DNA of 12,139 nt from the NCBI GenBank assembly GCA_030681635.1, contig JAUXRT010000736.1, positions 1 through 12,139 on the forward strand, in the 5' to 3' direction. How positions within the stretch are numbered: the first letter of the stretch is position 1; each line of letters starts with the position of its first letter. Origin of the DNA: Reyranella sp. (lineage in GTDB: Bacteria; Pseudomonadota; Alphaproteobacteria; Reyranellales; Reyranellaceae). This document shows positions 5,704 to 12,139 of the stretch, piece by piece. The notes below the pieces were generated by a model. It was not told the origin of the DNA. It searched no databases and saw only the letters and a list, made by a program, of their open reading frames with translations. The translations under genes were made by a program, and so were the position numbers.

Positions 5704-7944
5704 ATGGCAAAACGCAGCAACGTCGTCCCACTCGCCGCGGTCAAGCCGGTGCAATTCGGACAGGCGCTCCAGGAGCGCTACCTGTCCTATGCGCTGTCGA
5801 CCATCATGGCGCGCTCGCTGCCCGACGTGCGCGACGGACTGAAGCCCGTGCATCGCCGGCTGATGCACGCCATGCGCCTGCTGCGGCTCGATCCCAACAG
5901 CGCCTTCAAGAAGAGCGCGCGCGTGGTCGGCGACGTGATCGGCCAGTATCATCCGCATGGCGACCAATCGATCTACGACGCGCTGGTGCGCCTGGCCCAG
6001 GAATTCTCCGTCCGCTATCCGCTGATCGAGGGCCAGGGCAACTTCGGCAATATCGACGGTGATAACCCTGCCGCGATGCGTTACACCGAGGCGCGCCTCA
6101 CCGCGGTTGCCGAAGCGCTGCTGGGCGGCATCGACGAGAATGCCGTCGACTTTCGGCCGAACTACGATGGCTCGACTGACGAGCCGATCGTGTTGCCGGG
6201 CGGCTTCCCGAACCTGTTGGCCAATGGCTCGGCCGGCATCGCCGTCGGCATGGCAACCTCGATTCCGCCGCACAATGCCGGCGAGCTGTGCGACGCGCTG
6301 CTGCACCTGATCAAGACGCCAAACGCACGCATCGACACCCTTGTCGACATGGTGAAGGGCCCGGACTTCCCGACTGGCGGCGTCCTGGTGGAATCGCGCG
6401 AGTCGATGGTCGAGTCTTACAAGACCGGCCGCGGTGCCTTCCGGCTGCGCGCGCGCTGGAGCAAGGAAGAGCTGCCGCGCGGTCAGTACCGGATCGTCAT
6501 CACCGAGATCCCGTACCAAGTGCAGAAAGGCCGGCTGATCGAGCGGATCGCCGAGATCATCAACGCCAAGAAGCTGCCGATCCTGGAAGACGTGCGCGAC
6601 GAATCGGCCGAGGACGTCCGCATCATCCTCGAGCCACGCACCGGCCAGGTGCCGGCCGAACTCTTGATGGAGCAGCTCTTCAAGCTGACTGATCTCGAGA
6701 TTCGATTTCCGCTCAACCTGAACGTCCTCGACAAGGACAACACGCCCCATGTGATGGACCTGCGCGAGGCACTGCAGGCCTACCTCGACCATCGCCGCGA
6801 GGTGCTGATCCGGCGCTCGACGTTCCGGCTCGAGGCGATCGAGCGGCGGCTCGAGATCCTCGAAGGCTATTTGATCGCCTATCTCAACCTCGACAAGCTG
6901 ATCAAGATCATCCGCGAGGAAGACGAGCCCAAGCCCAAGATGATCAAGGCTTTCGGGCTGACCGACAATCAGGCCGAGGCGATCCTCAACATGCGGCTAC
7001 GCGCGTTGCGCCGGCTGGAAGAGTTTGAGATCAAGGGCGAACACAAGAAACTCTCGGCCGAGCAAAAGGACCTCAAGGCGCTGCTCAAGGACGAGAAGCT
7101 GCAGTGGGGCAAGGTCGCCGAGCAAGTGCAGGAAACCAAGGCCAAGTTCGGCCAGAAGACCGCGCTGGGCAAGCGCCGCACCGAGGTCGCCGACGTGCCG
7201 GTCGAGATCGAGCACGCGATCGAGGATTTCGTCGAGCGCGAGCCGATCACGGTCGTCTGTTCGGACAAGGGCTGGATTCGCGCCGCCAAGGGCCATCTCG
7301 ACGATAAGCAGGCGGCCGACCTCAAGTTCAAGGAAGGTGACGGTCCGCGTTTCGCGGTCCACGCCCAATCGACCGACAAGGTGCTGGTGTTCGGCACCAA
7401 CGGCCGCTTCTACACGCTGCCCTGCGACAAGCTCCCGAGTGCGCGCGGCCACGGCGAGCCGATCCGGTTGATGGTCGAACTCGGCAACGAACATGACATC
7501 GTGCAGCTCGAAGTGTTCAAGGGCAGGCGCAAGTTCCTGATTGCCTCGGATGCCGGTCGCGGCTTCGTGGTGCCGGAGGACGACGTCGTCGCGCAGACCA
7601 AGAACGGCAAGCAGGCGCTCAATCTCGCCGATAAGGAAAAGGCGGTCGCGTTCTCCATCCTTCCCGAAGGCGCCGATTCGATTGCCGTGCTGAGCGAAGG
7701 CCGGAAACTCCTGATCTTCCCGTTGGACCAGGTGCCGGAGATGGGCCGCGGCCGCGGCGTCCTGCTGCAGAAATCGAAGGCCGATCGGCTTTCCGACGCG
7801 CAGGTCTTCAAGCTGAGCGATGGTCTGCCCTGGGGCAATCGCCTGATCCCGGCAGGCGAGTTGAAGTTCTGGCGCGGCGAACGTGCGCAGGCCGGCCGCT
7901 TGCCGGAAAAGGGCTGGCCGCGCGCCAAACGATTCAAGGATTGA
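5704..7944 (+). CDS. parC: DNA topoisomerase IV subunit A ParC
   Basis: This 746-residue type IIA topoisomerase subunit forms a heterotetramer with ParE and decatenates replicated chromosomes. The breakage-reunion domain opens with QERYLSYALSTIMARSLPDVRDGLKPVHRRL. The catalytic tyrosine is Tyr127 in AAMRYTEARLT. The C-terminal domain has degenerate propeller repeats (GRGRGVLLQK) and lacks a clear GyrA box (QRRGGKG). Together with the length close to E. coli ParC, this favours ParC over GyrA. In the quinolone-resistance region HPHGDQSIYD, Gln88 occupies the place of E. coli ParC Ser80 and Asp92 that of Glu84. The ATG at 5704 has no obvious Shine-Dalgarno. A TAGAAT hexamer at 5648-5653 resembles a -10 box but has no matching -35. 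uppP begins 5 bases after the stop. Confidence 0.96.
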   Translation: MAKRSNVVPLAAVKPVQFGQALQERYLSYALSTIMARSLPDVRDGLKPVHRRLMHAMRLLRLDPNSAFKKSARVVGDVIGQYHPHGDQSIYDALVRLAQEFSVRYPLIEGQGNFGNIDGDNPAAMRYTEARLTAVAEALLGGIDENAVDFRPNYDGSTDEPIVLPGGFPNLLANGSAGIAVGMATSIPPHNAGELCDALLHLIKTPNARIDTLVDMVKGPDFPTGGVLVESRESMVESYKTGRGAFRLRARWSKEELPRGQYRIVITEIPYQVQKGRLIERIAEIINAKKLPILEDVRDESAEDVRIILEPRTGQVPAELLMEQLFKLTDLEIRFPLNLNVLDKDNTPHVMDLREALQAYLDHRREVLIRRSTFRLEAIERRLEILEGYLIAYLNLDKLIKIIREEDEPKPKMIKAFGLTDNQAEAILNMRLRALRRLEEFEIKGEHKKLSAEQKDLKALLKDEKLQWGKVAEQVQETKAKFGQKTALGKRRTEVADVPVEIEHAIEDFVEREPITVVCSDKGWIRAAKGHLDDKQAADLKFKEGDGPRFAVHAQSTDKVLVFGTNGRFYTLPCDKLPSARGHGEPIRLMVELGNEHDIVQLEVFKGRRKFLIASDAGRGFVVPEDDVVAQTKNGKQALNLADKEKAVAFSILPEGADSIAVLSEGRKLLIFPLDQVPEMGRGRGVLLQKSKADRLSDAQVFKLSDGLPWGNRLIPAGELKFWRGERAQAGRLPEKGWPRAKRFKD

Positions 7945-7949
7945 CGGGC

Positions 7950-8756
7950 ATGGACCTGACGCTGATCTGGAAAACGGTGCTGATCGGCGTCGTTGAGGGG
8001 CTCACCGAATTCCTGCCGGTATCCTCGACCGGGCACATCATCCTTGCGGAAGAGCTGCTGCACTTCCAGGGGCCGCCCGGCAAGGTCTTCGAGATCGTGA
8101 TCCAGCTCGGCGCCATTCTCGCGGTGTGTTTTCTCTACCGTCAGAAGCTCTGGACCACGGGTCTCGGCGTCCTGCGGCGTGAGAAGCCCGCGCTGCGATT
8201 TGCGGCGACGATTGTCGTGGCTTTCCTGCCGGCGGCCATCGTCGGCGTGACGGCCCACAAGTACATCAAGACAGTGCTGTTCAATCCGTGGGTCGTTGCG
8301 GTGGCATTGATCGTGGGAGGGGTCGCCATTCTGGTGATCGAACGCTTTGCGCAGAGACCGCGCATCAAGACGGTCGACGAGGTCGACCTCAAGACGGCCT
8401 TCCTGATCGGCCTCTGCCAGTGCCTCGCCATGGTGCCGGGCGTGTCACGTGCCGGGTCGACGATCATGGGGGCGCGCGTCTTTCGCGTCGACCGGGCGGC
8501 GGCGGCCGAGTTCTCATTCTTCCTGGCGATCCCGACCATGATCGGCGCGACCGTCTACGATCTCTACAAGAACTGGTCGATTTTGAGCTGGGACCATGGC
8601 GCGGTGATCGCCCTGGGGTTCGTTGCGGCATTCGTGTCGGCCGCGCTCGTGGTTGGCGCATTCGTGCGTTTTATCAGCCGCCACGGGTTTGCGGTCTTTG
8701 CATGGTACCGCATTGCAATTGGTGCATTGGCGCTCTCGCTATTGTTCATGCGTTGA
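7950..8756 (+). CDS. uppP: Undecaprenyl-diphosphatase UppP (BacA)
   Basis: This 268-residue polytopic inner-membrane phosphatase hydrolyses undecaprenyl diphosphate to undecaprenyl phosphate. That recycles the lipid carrier for peptidoglycan and other envelope polymers, and excess enzyme confers bacitracin resistance. The first signature EGLTEFLPVSSTGH is at residues 16-29, with Glu16, Glu20, Ser26 and His29 as expected active-site residues. The second, PGVSRAGSTI, holds Arg167. Several hydrophobic helices are evident, including segments near bases 8210-8340 and 8590-8750. The ATG at 7950 is preferred to the in-frame TTG at 7941 because it gives the canonical short N-terminus. The 5-base gap from parC suggests co-transcription, though the two functions are unrelated. 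It is the last gene of the housekeeping run. Confidence 0.96.
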   Translation: MDLTLIWKTVLIGVVEGLTEFLPVSSTGHIILAEELLHFQGPPGKVFEIVIQLGAILAVCFLYRQKLWTTGLGVLRREKPALRFAATIVVAFLPAAIVGVTAHKYIKTVLFNPWVVAVALIVGGVAILVIERFAQRPRIKTVDEVDLKTAFLIGLCQCLAMVPGVSRAGSTIMGARVFRVDRAAAAEFSFFLAIPTMIGATVYDLYKNWSILSWDHGAVIALGFVAAFVSAALVVGAFVRFISRHGFAVFAWYRIAIGALALSLLFMR

Positions 8757-8757
8757 A

Positions 8758-8792
8758 CCTTCCGAGCGTCGGGGGCGCGTGCCATAAGCCGC
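8758..8792 (+). promoter_or_regulatory. Shared upstream block, copy 1 (candidate promoter of first TRAP receptor)
   Basis: This 35-base stretch begins right after the uppP stop and ends 63 bases before the receptor start. It matches the block at 10039-10072 at about 25 of 35 aligned positions with one gap, ending in GTGCCATAAGCCGC against GTGCGATAAACCGC. CCTTCC and CCATAA, 18 bases apart, are poor fits (3/6 and 4/6) to CTTGAC and CTATAT. Its reuse before paralogous genes, rather than the promoter match, is the evidence for a regulatory role. Confidence 0.35.
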
Positions 8793-8855
8793 GCAATTGG
8801 ATGACGTCGAACGATCGTCCTCCAGCAAGCCCCGGAGTCCAGGAGTTTTTGTTTC

Positions 8856-9962
8856 ATGCAACGTCGTAGGTTTATTCGCAACGCCGGTGTCGGCGGTGCT
8901 GTTGCCATGTCGGCTTCCGCTCTGGCCGCGCCGGCCATCGCCCAGTCGACGCCCGAGCTGAAGTGGCGCATGACCTCGAGCTTTCCCAAGGCGCTCGATA
9001 CGATCTTCGGCTCGGCCGAGATCTTCACCAAGTACGTCGCCGAGGCCACGGACAACAAGTTCCAGATTCGCCTGTTCGCGGCCGGTGAAATCGTCCCCGG
9101 CCTGCAGGTGGCCGATGCCGTCCAGAACGGCACCGTCGAAATGGGACATACCGCCTCGTATTACTACGTCGGCAAGGACCCGACCTTCGCATTGGATTGC
9201 GCCGTTCCGTTCGGCCTCAACGCGCGCCAGCAGGACGCGTGGATGAACTGGGGCGGTGGGCGCGAGCTGATGAACGAGTTCTTCAAGGACTACAACATCC
9301 ACGCCATCCCGTGCGGCAATACCGGCGCACAGATGGGCGGCTGGTTCCGCAAGGAGATCAAGACGGTCGACGACCTGAAGGGTCTCAAGATGCGCACCAG
9401 TGGATTCGCCGGCGAGGTGTTGAGCAAGCTCGGCGTCGTGCCGCAGCAGATCGCGGGTGGCGACATCTATCCGGCGCTGGAGAAGGGCACGATCGACGCC
9501 GCTGAGTGGGTTGGTCCGTACGACGATCAGAAGCTCGGCTTCAACAAGGTTGCGCCGTACTACTACTACCCCGGCTGGTGGGAAGCTGGTCCGCAGCTCT
9601 CCGCCTACGTAAACACGTCGAAGTGGGCGGAATTGCCGAAGTCCTACCAGGCGATCGTCGAAGCCGCTGCGGCCAAGGCCCATACCTCGATGATCTCCAA
9701 GTACGACACGCAGAACCCGAAGGCCGTGCGGGAACTGGTCGCCTCGGGCACCAAGCTCACGCCGTTCTCGCCGCAGGTGCTGGAAGCCTGCTTCAACGCC
9801 ACCAACGAGATCTACGCTGCCACGGTGGCGAAGAACGCCAAGTTCAAGAAGGTGTTCGACTCGTGGAAGCCGTTCCGGGCCGAGGAAGTGCTGTGGTTCC
9901 GCGTCGCCGAAAGCACGCTGGACAACTTCATGGCGCGCCAGTCTGCGGCCGGAAAGCTCTGA
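8856..9962 (+). CDS. TRAP transporter substrate-binding protein, TakP-like (receptor 1)
   Basis: This 368-residue periplasmic solute receptor belongs to the DctP/TakP family. TRAP systems use such receptors with a DctQM membrane pair for Na+-driven uptake of organic acids. The N-terminus MQRRRFIRNAG resembles a twin-arginine signal, followed by a hydrophobic stretch and a likely cleavage after Ala29 (APAIA/Q). The mature protein has ELKWRMTSSFPK, FAAGEIVPGLQ, NTGAQMGGWFRKEIKT, Arg180 in LKGLKMR, and Glu217-Trp218 in DAAEWVGPYDD. Such Arg and Glu/Trp positions are expected in this subfamily to bind the substrate carboxylate and a cation. Family resemblance points to 2-oxoacids or related carboxylates, but the substrate is unproven. 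AGGAG at 8841-8845 lies 10 bases before the ATG. A strong terminator follows. No membrane subunit is adjacent. Confidence 0.93.
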   Translation: MQRRRFIRNAGVGGAVAMSASALAAPAIAQSTPELKWRMTSSFPKALDTIFGSAEIFTKYVAEATDNKFQIRLFAAGEIVPGLQVADAVQNGTVEMGHTASYYYVGKDPTFALDCAVPFGLNARQQDAWMNWGGGRELMNEFFKDYNIHAIPCGNTGAQMGGWFRKEIKTVDDLKGLKMRTSGFAGEVLSKLGVVPQQIAGGDIYPALEKGTIDAAEWVGPYDDQKLGFNKVAPYYYYPGWWEAGPQLSAYVNTSKWAELPKSYQAIVEAAAAKAHTSMISKYDTQNPKAVRELVASGTKLTPFSPQVLEACFNATNEIYAATVAKNAKFKKVFDSWKPFRAEEVLWFRVAESTLDNFMARQSAAGKL

Positions 9963-9988
9963 CAGGCAGATCACTGGAACCTTCAGGA

Positions 9989-10013
9989 AACCCCGCTTCG
10001 GCGGGGTTTTTTG
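9989..10013 (+). terminator. Intrinsic terminator after receptor 1
   Basis: CCCCGC (9992-9997) pairs with GCGGGG (10002-10007) around a TTCG tetraloop. Flanking AAA (9989-9991) extends the stem against the first three bases of a six-T run (10008-10013). It lies 26 bases after the receptor 1 stop and should end that transcript before receptor 2. Confidence 0.92.
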
Positions 10014-10038
10014 ATGCCTTCAGGGGCCGTGCGGGCAT

Positions 10039-10072
10039 CTTTCCAAGGGTGTTGCGCCGTGCGATAAACCGC
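10039..10072 (+). promoter_or_regulatory. Shared upstream block, copy 2 (candidate promoter of second TRAP receptor)
   Basis: This 34-base block lies between the terminator of receptor 1 and the start of receptor 2, 67 bases before the ATG. It resembles the blocks at 8758-8792 and 11311-11348. CTTTCC (10039-10044) and CGATAA (10062-10067) are 17 bases apart and match CTTGAC and CTATAT at 4 of 6 positions each. A promoter is needed here because the upstream transcript should terminate. Nothing else was recognised in this 177-base gap apart from the Shine-Dalgarno. Confidence 0.4.
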
Positions 10073-10139
10073 CATCGCCGAAGCGGTTCGCAAGGCGGAA
10101 GCGAGTCTTGGAATAAGGGTTTTTTGGGGAGATTACTCG

Positions 10140-11246
10140 ATGCAACGTCGCAAATTCCTGCACACCGCCGGTGTCGGTAGTGCCGCTGTCGTCACCGCCA
10201 GCACGCTCGCCGCGCCGGCCATCGCCCAGTCGATGCCGGAAATCAAGTGGCGGCTCGCTTCGAGCTTCCCGAAGTCGCTCGACACGATCTACGGCGCCGG
10301 CGAGGACTTTGCCAAGCGCGTCGCGGCCCTCACCGACAACAAGTTCCAGATCCGCGTCTTCGCTGCCGGCGAAATCGTTCCGGGCCTGCAGGTCGTCGAT
10401 GCGGTCCAGAACGAGACCGTCGAGTGTGGCCACACGGCATCGTACTACTATGTCGGCAAGGATCCGACATTCGCGTTCGACACCGCGGTGCCGTTCGGCC
10501 TCAACACCCGCCAGCACAACGCCTGGGTCTACTACGGCGGCGGGCTCGAGTTGATGCGCGAGTTCTACAAAAGCTACAACATGACCTCCTTCCTGATGAG
10601 CAACACCGGCGCCCAGATGGGCGGCTGGTGGCGCAAGGAGATCAAGACGCCTGAGGACATGAAGGGCGTGAAGATGCGCATCGGTGGCTTCGCTGGCCAG
10701 GTGATGGCGAAGCTCGGCGTTATCCCGCAGCAGCTGGCTGGCGGCGAGATCTATCCGGCGCTGGAAAAGGGAACGATCGACGCCGCCGAATGGGTCGGCC
10801 CCTACGATGATCAGAAGCTCGGCTTCAACAAGGTCGCACCGTATTACTATTACCCCGGCTGGTGGGAAGGCAGCGCCGCGCTGTCTCTCTATGTCGGCCT
10901 GAAGGCCTACGACTCGCTTCCCGCCACCTATAAGGAGGCGATCGCCAGTGCTGCCGGCGAGACCAACGTCAAGTCGGTGTCGAAGTACGACACGCAGAAC
11001 CCCAAGGCGCTGCGCGAACTGGTGGCGGCGGGGACCAAGTTCCTGCCGTTCCCGCAGTCGGTGCTGGAAGCCTGCTTCAATGCCTCCAACGAACTTTACG
11101 CCGAGACCGTTGCCAAGAACCCCAAGTTCAAGAAGGTGTACGACTCCTGGAAGCCTTTCCGCAGCGAAGAAGTGCTGTGGTTCCGCGTCGCCGAGAACAC
11201 GTTCGACTCCTTCATGGCGCGCCAGTCGGCGGGCAACAAGCTCTAG
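10140..11246 (+). CDS. TRAP transporter substrate-binding protein, TakP-like (receptor 2)
   Basis: This paralogue also has 368 residues and aligns without gaps to receptor 1, with about 71% identity by hand count (263 of 368). The signal is MQRRKFLHTAG, closer to a Tat consensus, with likely cleavage after Ala29. Arg180, Glu217 and Trp218 are kept. The differences cluster. Residues 151-154 read FLMS where receptors 1 and 3 have IPCG and LPCG. Residues 245-280 (AALSLYVGLKAYDSL...) are poorly conserved. Position 96 is Cys where the others have Met. This fits a changed ligand or changed surface contacts on the same scaffold. GGGGAGA at 10126-10132 is a strong Shine-Dalgarno 7 bases before the ATG. 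The gene has its own candidate promoter and terminator, so it looks like a single-gene transcript. Substrate unknown. Confidence 0.93.
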   Translation: MQRRKFLHTAGVGSAAVVTASTLAAPAIAQSMPEIKWRLASSFPKSLDTIYGAGEDFAKRVAALTDNKFQIRVFAAGEIVPGLQVVDAVQNETVECGHTASYYYVGKDPTFAFDTAVPFGLNTRQHNAWVYYGGGLELMREFYKSYNMTSFLMSNTGAQMGGWWRKEIKTPEDMKGVKMRIGGFAGQVMAKLGVIPQQLAGGEIYPALEKGTIDAAEWVGPYDDQKLGFNKVAPYYYYPGWWEGSAALSLYVGLKAYDSLPATYKEAIASAAGETNVKSVSKYDTQNPKALRELVAAGTKFLPFPQSVLEACFNASNELYAETVAKNPKFKKVYDSWKPFRSEEVLWFRVAENTFDSFMARQSAGNKL

Positions 11247-11272
11247 CGCCTCTCGTTCGGCGCACCGGAAGG

Positions 11273-11302
11273 AAAGCCCCGCTTCGGCGGGGCTTTTTCT
11301 TT
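11273..11302 (+). terminator. Intrinsic terminator after receptor 2
   Basis: AAAGCCCCGC (11273-11282) pairs perfectly with GCGGGGCTTT (11287-11296) around a TTCG tetraloop, followed by T-rich TTCTTTG. Its 16-base core CCCCGCTTCGGCGGGG is identical to that of the terminator after receptor 1. It lies 26 bases after the receptor 2 stop. Confidence 0.92.
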
Positions 11303-11310
11303 GTTCCGGC

Positions 11311-11348
11311 CTTTCCCAAGGGCCTTGGCCGTGGCAGGATGATTCCGC
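11311..11348 (+). promoter_or_regulatory. Shared upstream block, copy 3 (candidate promoter or operator of third TRAP receptor)
   Basis: This block begins CTTTCCCAAGGG, nearly the same as CTTTCCAAGGG in copy 2, continues with GCCGTG and ends in CCGC, 51 bases before the receptor 3 start. It is more diverged in the candidate -10 part. It contains the 13-base palindrome CCAAGGGCCTTGG (11316-11328) and overlaps the first arm of the inverted repeat at 11340-11360. Confidence 0.35.
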
Positions 11349-11360
11349 CAAGAGGAATCA
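11340..11360 (+). repeat. Inverted repeat (7-base arms) upstream of receptor 3
   Basis: TGATTCC (11340-11346) and GGAATCA (11354-11360) are perfect reverse complements with a 7-base spacer, centred 50 bases before the receptor 3 start. The 14-base centre-to-centre distance is more than one helical turn. No T tract follows, so a terminator is unlikely. It could be a regulator site or chance. Receptors 1 and 2 have no matching repeat in their leaders. Confidence 0.4.
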
Positions 11361-11399
11361 AAACTCGGCATACAAAATAAAATCCCTGGGGAGGGAAAC

Positions 11400-12139
11400 A
11401 TGCAACGTCGCAAATTCCTGCGTAATGCTGGCGTCGGTGGTGCGTCTATTGCTGCGTCGACGGCGCTCGCGGCGCCGGCGATCGCCCAGTCGATGCCGGA
11501 GCTCAAATGGCGTCTGGCTTCGAGCTTTCCCAAGTCCCTCGACACGCTCTACGGCGCCGGCGAGGTGTTTGCCAAGTACATCCAGGAGATGACCGACAAC
11601 CGGTTCCAGATCCGCGTCTTCGCCTCCGGCGAGATCGTGCCCGGCTTGCAGGTGCTCGACGCCGTGCAGAACGGCACCGTCGAGATGGGGCACACGGCCG
11701 GCACTTACTACTTCGGCAAGGAGCCGGCGCTCGCCATCGACACGGCGCTGCCGTTCGGCACCAACGCGCGCCAGCAGGAAGCGTGGATCCGCTGGGGCGG
11801 CGGCAAGGAGCTGCTGAACGATCTCTACAAGGAGTACAACTGCTACAACCTGCCGTGCGGCAACACCGGCGCCCAGATGGGCGGCTGGTTCCGCAAGGAA
11901 ATCAAGACGATGGACGACCTGAAGGGACTCAAGTTCCGCATCGCCGGCATTGCCGGCCTGGTCGCCGCCAAGCTTGGTTGCGTTCCCCAGCAGATCGCCG
12001 GTGGCGACATCTATCCGGCGCTCGAGAAGGGCACGATCGACGCCGCCGAATGGGTCGGTCCCTATGACGACCAAAAGCTCGGCTTCAACAAGATCGCGCC
12101 GTACTACATGTATCCCGGCTGGTGGGAAGGCGGGCCGCA
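11400..12139 (+). CDS. TRAP transporter substrate-binding protein, TakP-like (receptor 3, 3' end outside window)
   Basis: The frame runs open from ATG at 11400 to the window edge, giving 246 complete residues of an expected 368 or so. The signal MQRRKFLRNAGVGG is Tat-like, with likely cleavage after Ala29 (APAIA/Q). It aligns without gaps to the other two receptors, about 72% identical to receptor 2 over 246 residues by hand count. Arg180, Glu217, Trp218 and Glu243 are all present. Distinctive changes lie near the expected cleft: GTYYFGKEPALAID replaces the SYYYVGKDPTFA type, Thr121 replaces Leu, and IAGIAG replaces the GGFAG type after Arg180. There are extra cysteines at 148 and 194. A strong Shine-Dalgarno (GGGGAGGG, 11388-11395) lies 4 bases before the ATG. 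DctQ/DctM genes, if any, would lie beyond the window. Confidence 0.92.
   Translation, partial: MQRRKFLRNAGVGGASIAASTALAAPAIAQSMPELKWRLASSFPKSLDTLYGAGEVFAKYIQEMTDNRFQIRVFASGEIVPGLQVLDAVQNGTVEMGHTAGTYYFGKEPALAIDTALPFGTNARQQEAWIRWGGGKELLNDLYKEYNCYNLPCGNTGAQMGGWFRKEIKTMDDLKGLKFRIAGIAGLVAAKLGCVPQQIAGGDIYPALEKGTIDAAEWVGPYDDQKLGFNKIAPYYMYPGWWEGGP

Noticed and set aside
3827..5731. 634-codon open frame on the minus strand across era and recO
   Set aside because: It lies wholly antisense to two clearly conserved genes, has no recognisable domain and a composition (Arg/Gln/His-rich) typical of antisense frames in GC-rich DNA.
5647..6792. 381-codon open frame on the minus strand over parC
   Set aside because: It is a shadow of parC codon bias; the plus strand carries intact ParC motifs, including the catalytic tyrosine.
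10020..11351. 443-codon open frame on the minus strand across receptor 2, with similar antisense frames over receptors 1 and 3
   Set aside because: Similar antisense frames are expected because the receptors are paralogous. They show no independent domain and would read through both the terminator hairpin and the upstream block.
1..12139. tRNA, rRNA, CRISPR array, insertion sequence, phage or toxin-antitoxin features
   Set aside because: No repeat-spacer pattern, transposase-like frame, terminal inverted repeats or cloverleaf-like region was found by reading. The gaps between genes are at most 177 bases and are largely accounted for.

Overview
The window is high-GC DNA with dense, entirely plus-strand genes. 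The order relA/spoT - pdxJ - acpS - lepB - rnc - era - recO - parC is a classic alphaproteobacterial arrangement. The RecO form without a zinc-finger Cys set and the TakP-like TRAP receptors fit the same class (Rhodospirillales- or Rhizobiales-like). Genus cannot be fixed from the sequence alone.

Region 1 (1-8756) is a core housekeeping cluster. It holds the C-terminal half of a (p)ppGpp synthetase/hydrolase and pyridoxine 5'-phosphate synthase (pdxJ). Next come holo-ACP synthase (acpS), signal peptidase I (lepB), RNase III (rnc), the Era GTPase, RecO, topoisomerase IV subunit A (parC) and undecaprenyl-diphosphatase (uppP). Spacing is very tight: pdxJ/acpS, lepB/rnc and rnc/era overlap, and parC/uppP are 5 bases apart. 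Most of it is therefore probably co-transcribed and partly translationally coupled. The 108-base gap before lepB carries a candidate internal promoter, and a 53-base gap precedes parC.

Region 2 (8757-12139) is the accessory part. It is a tandem array of three paralogous, Tat-type, TakP-like TRAP solute receptors, the third cut by the window end. The three align without gaps, share 27 identical consecutive residues (205-231) and are about 70% identical by hand count. Each appears to be its own transcription unit. A similar 34-38 base block lies 51-67 bases upstream of every start codon. The first two genes end in strong intrinsic terminators with the same 16-base hairpin core. No DctQ/DctM membrane subunit is visible, so these receptors are either orphans or serve a transporter outside the window.

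No tRNA, rRNA, CRISPR array, insertion sequence or phage gene was found. No gap without a gene exceeds 300 bases; the largest is 9963-10139. Nothing here is clearly a new system. The tandem receptor cassettes are the most unusual part.
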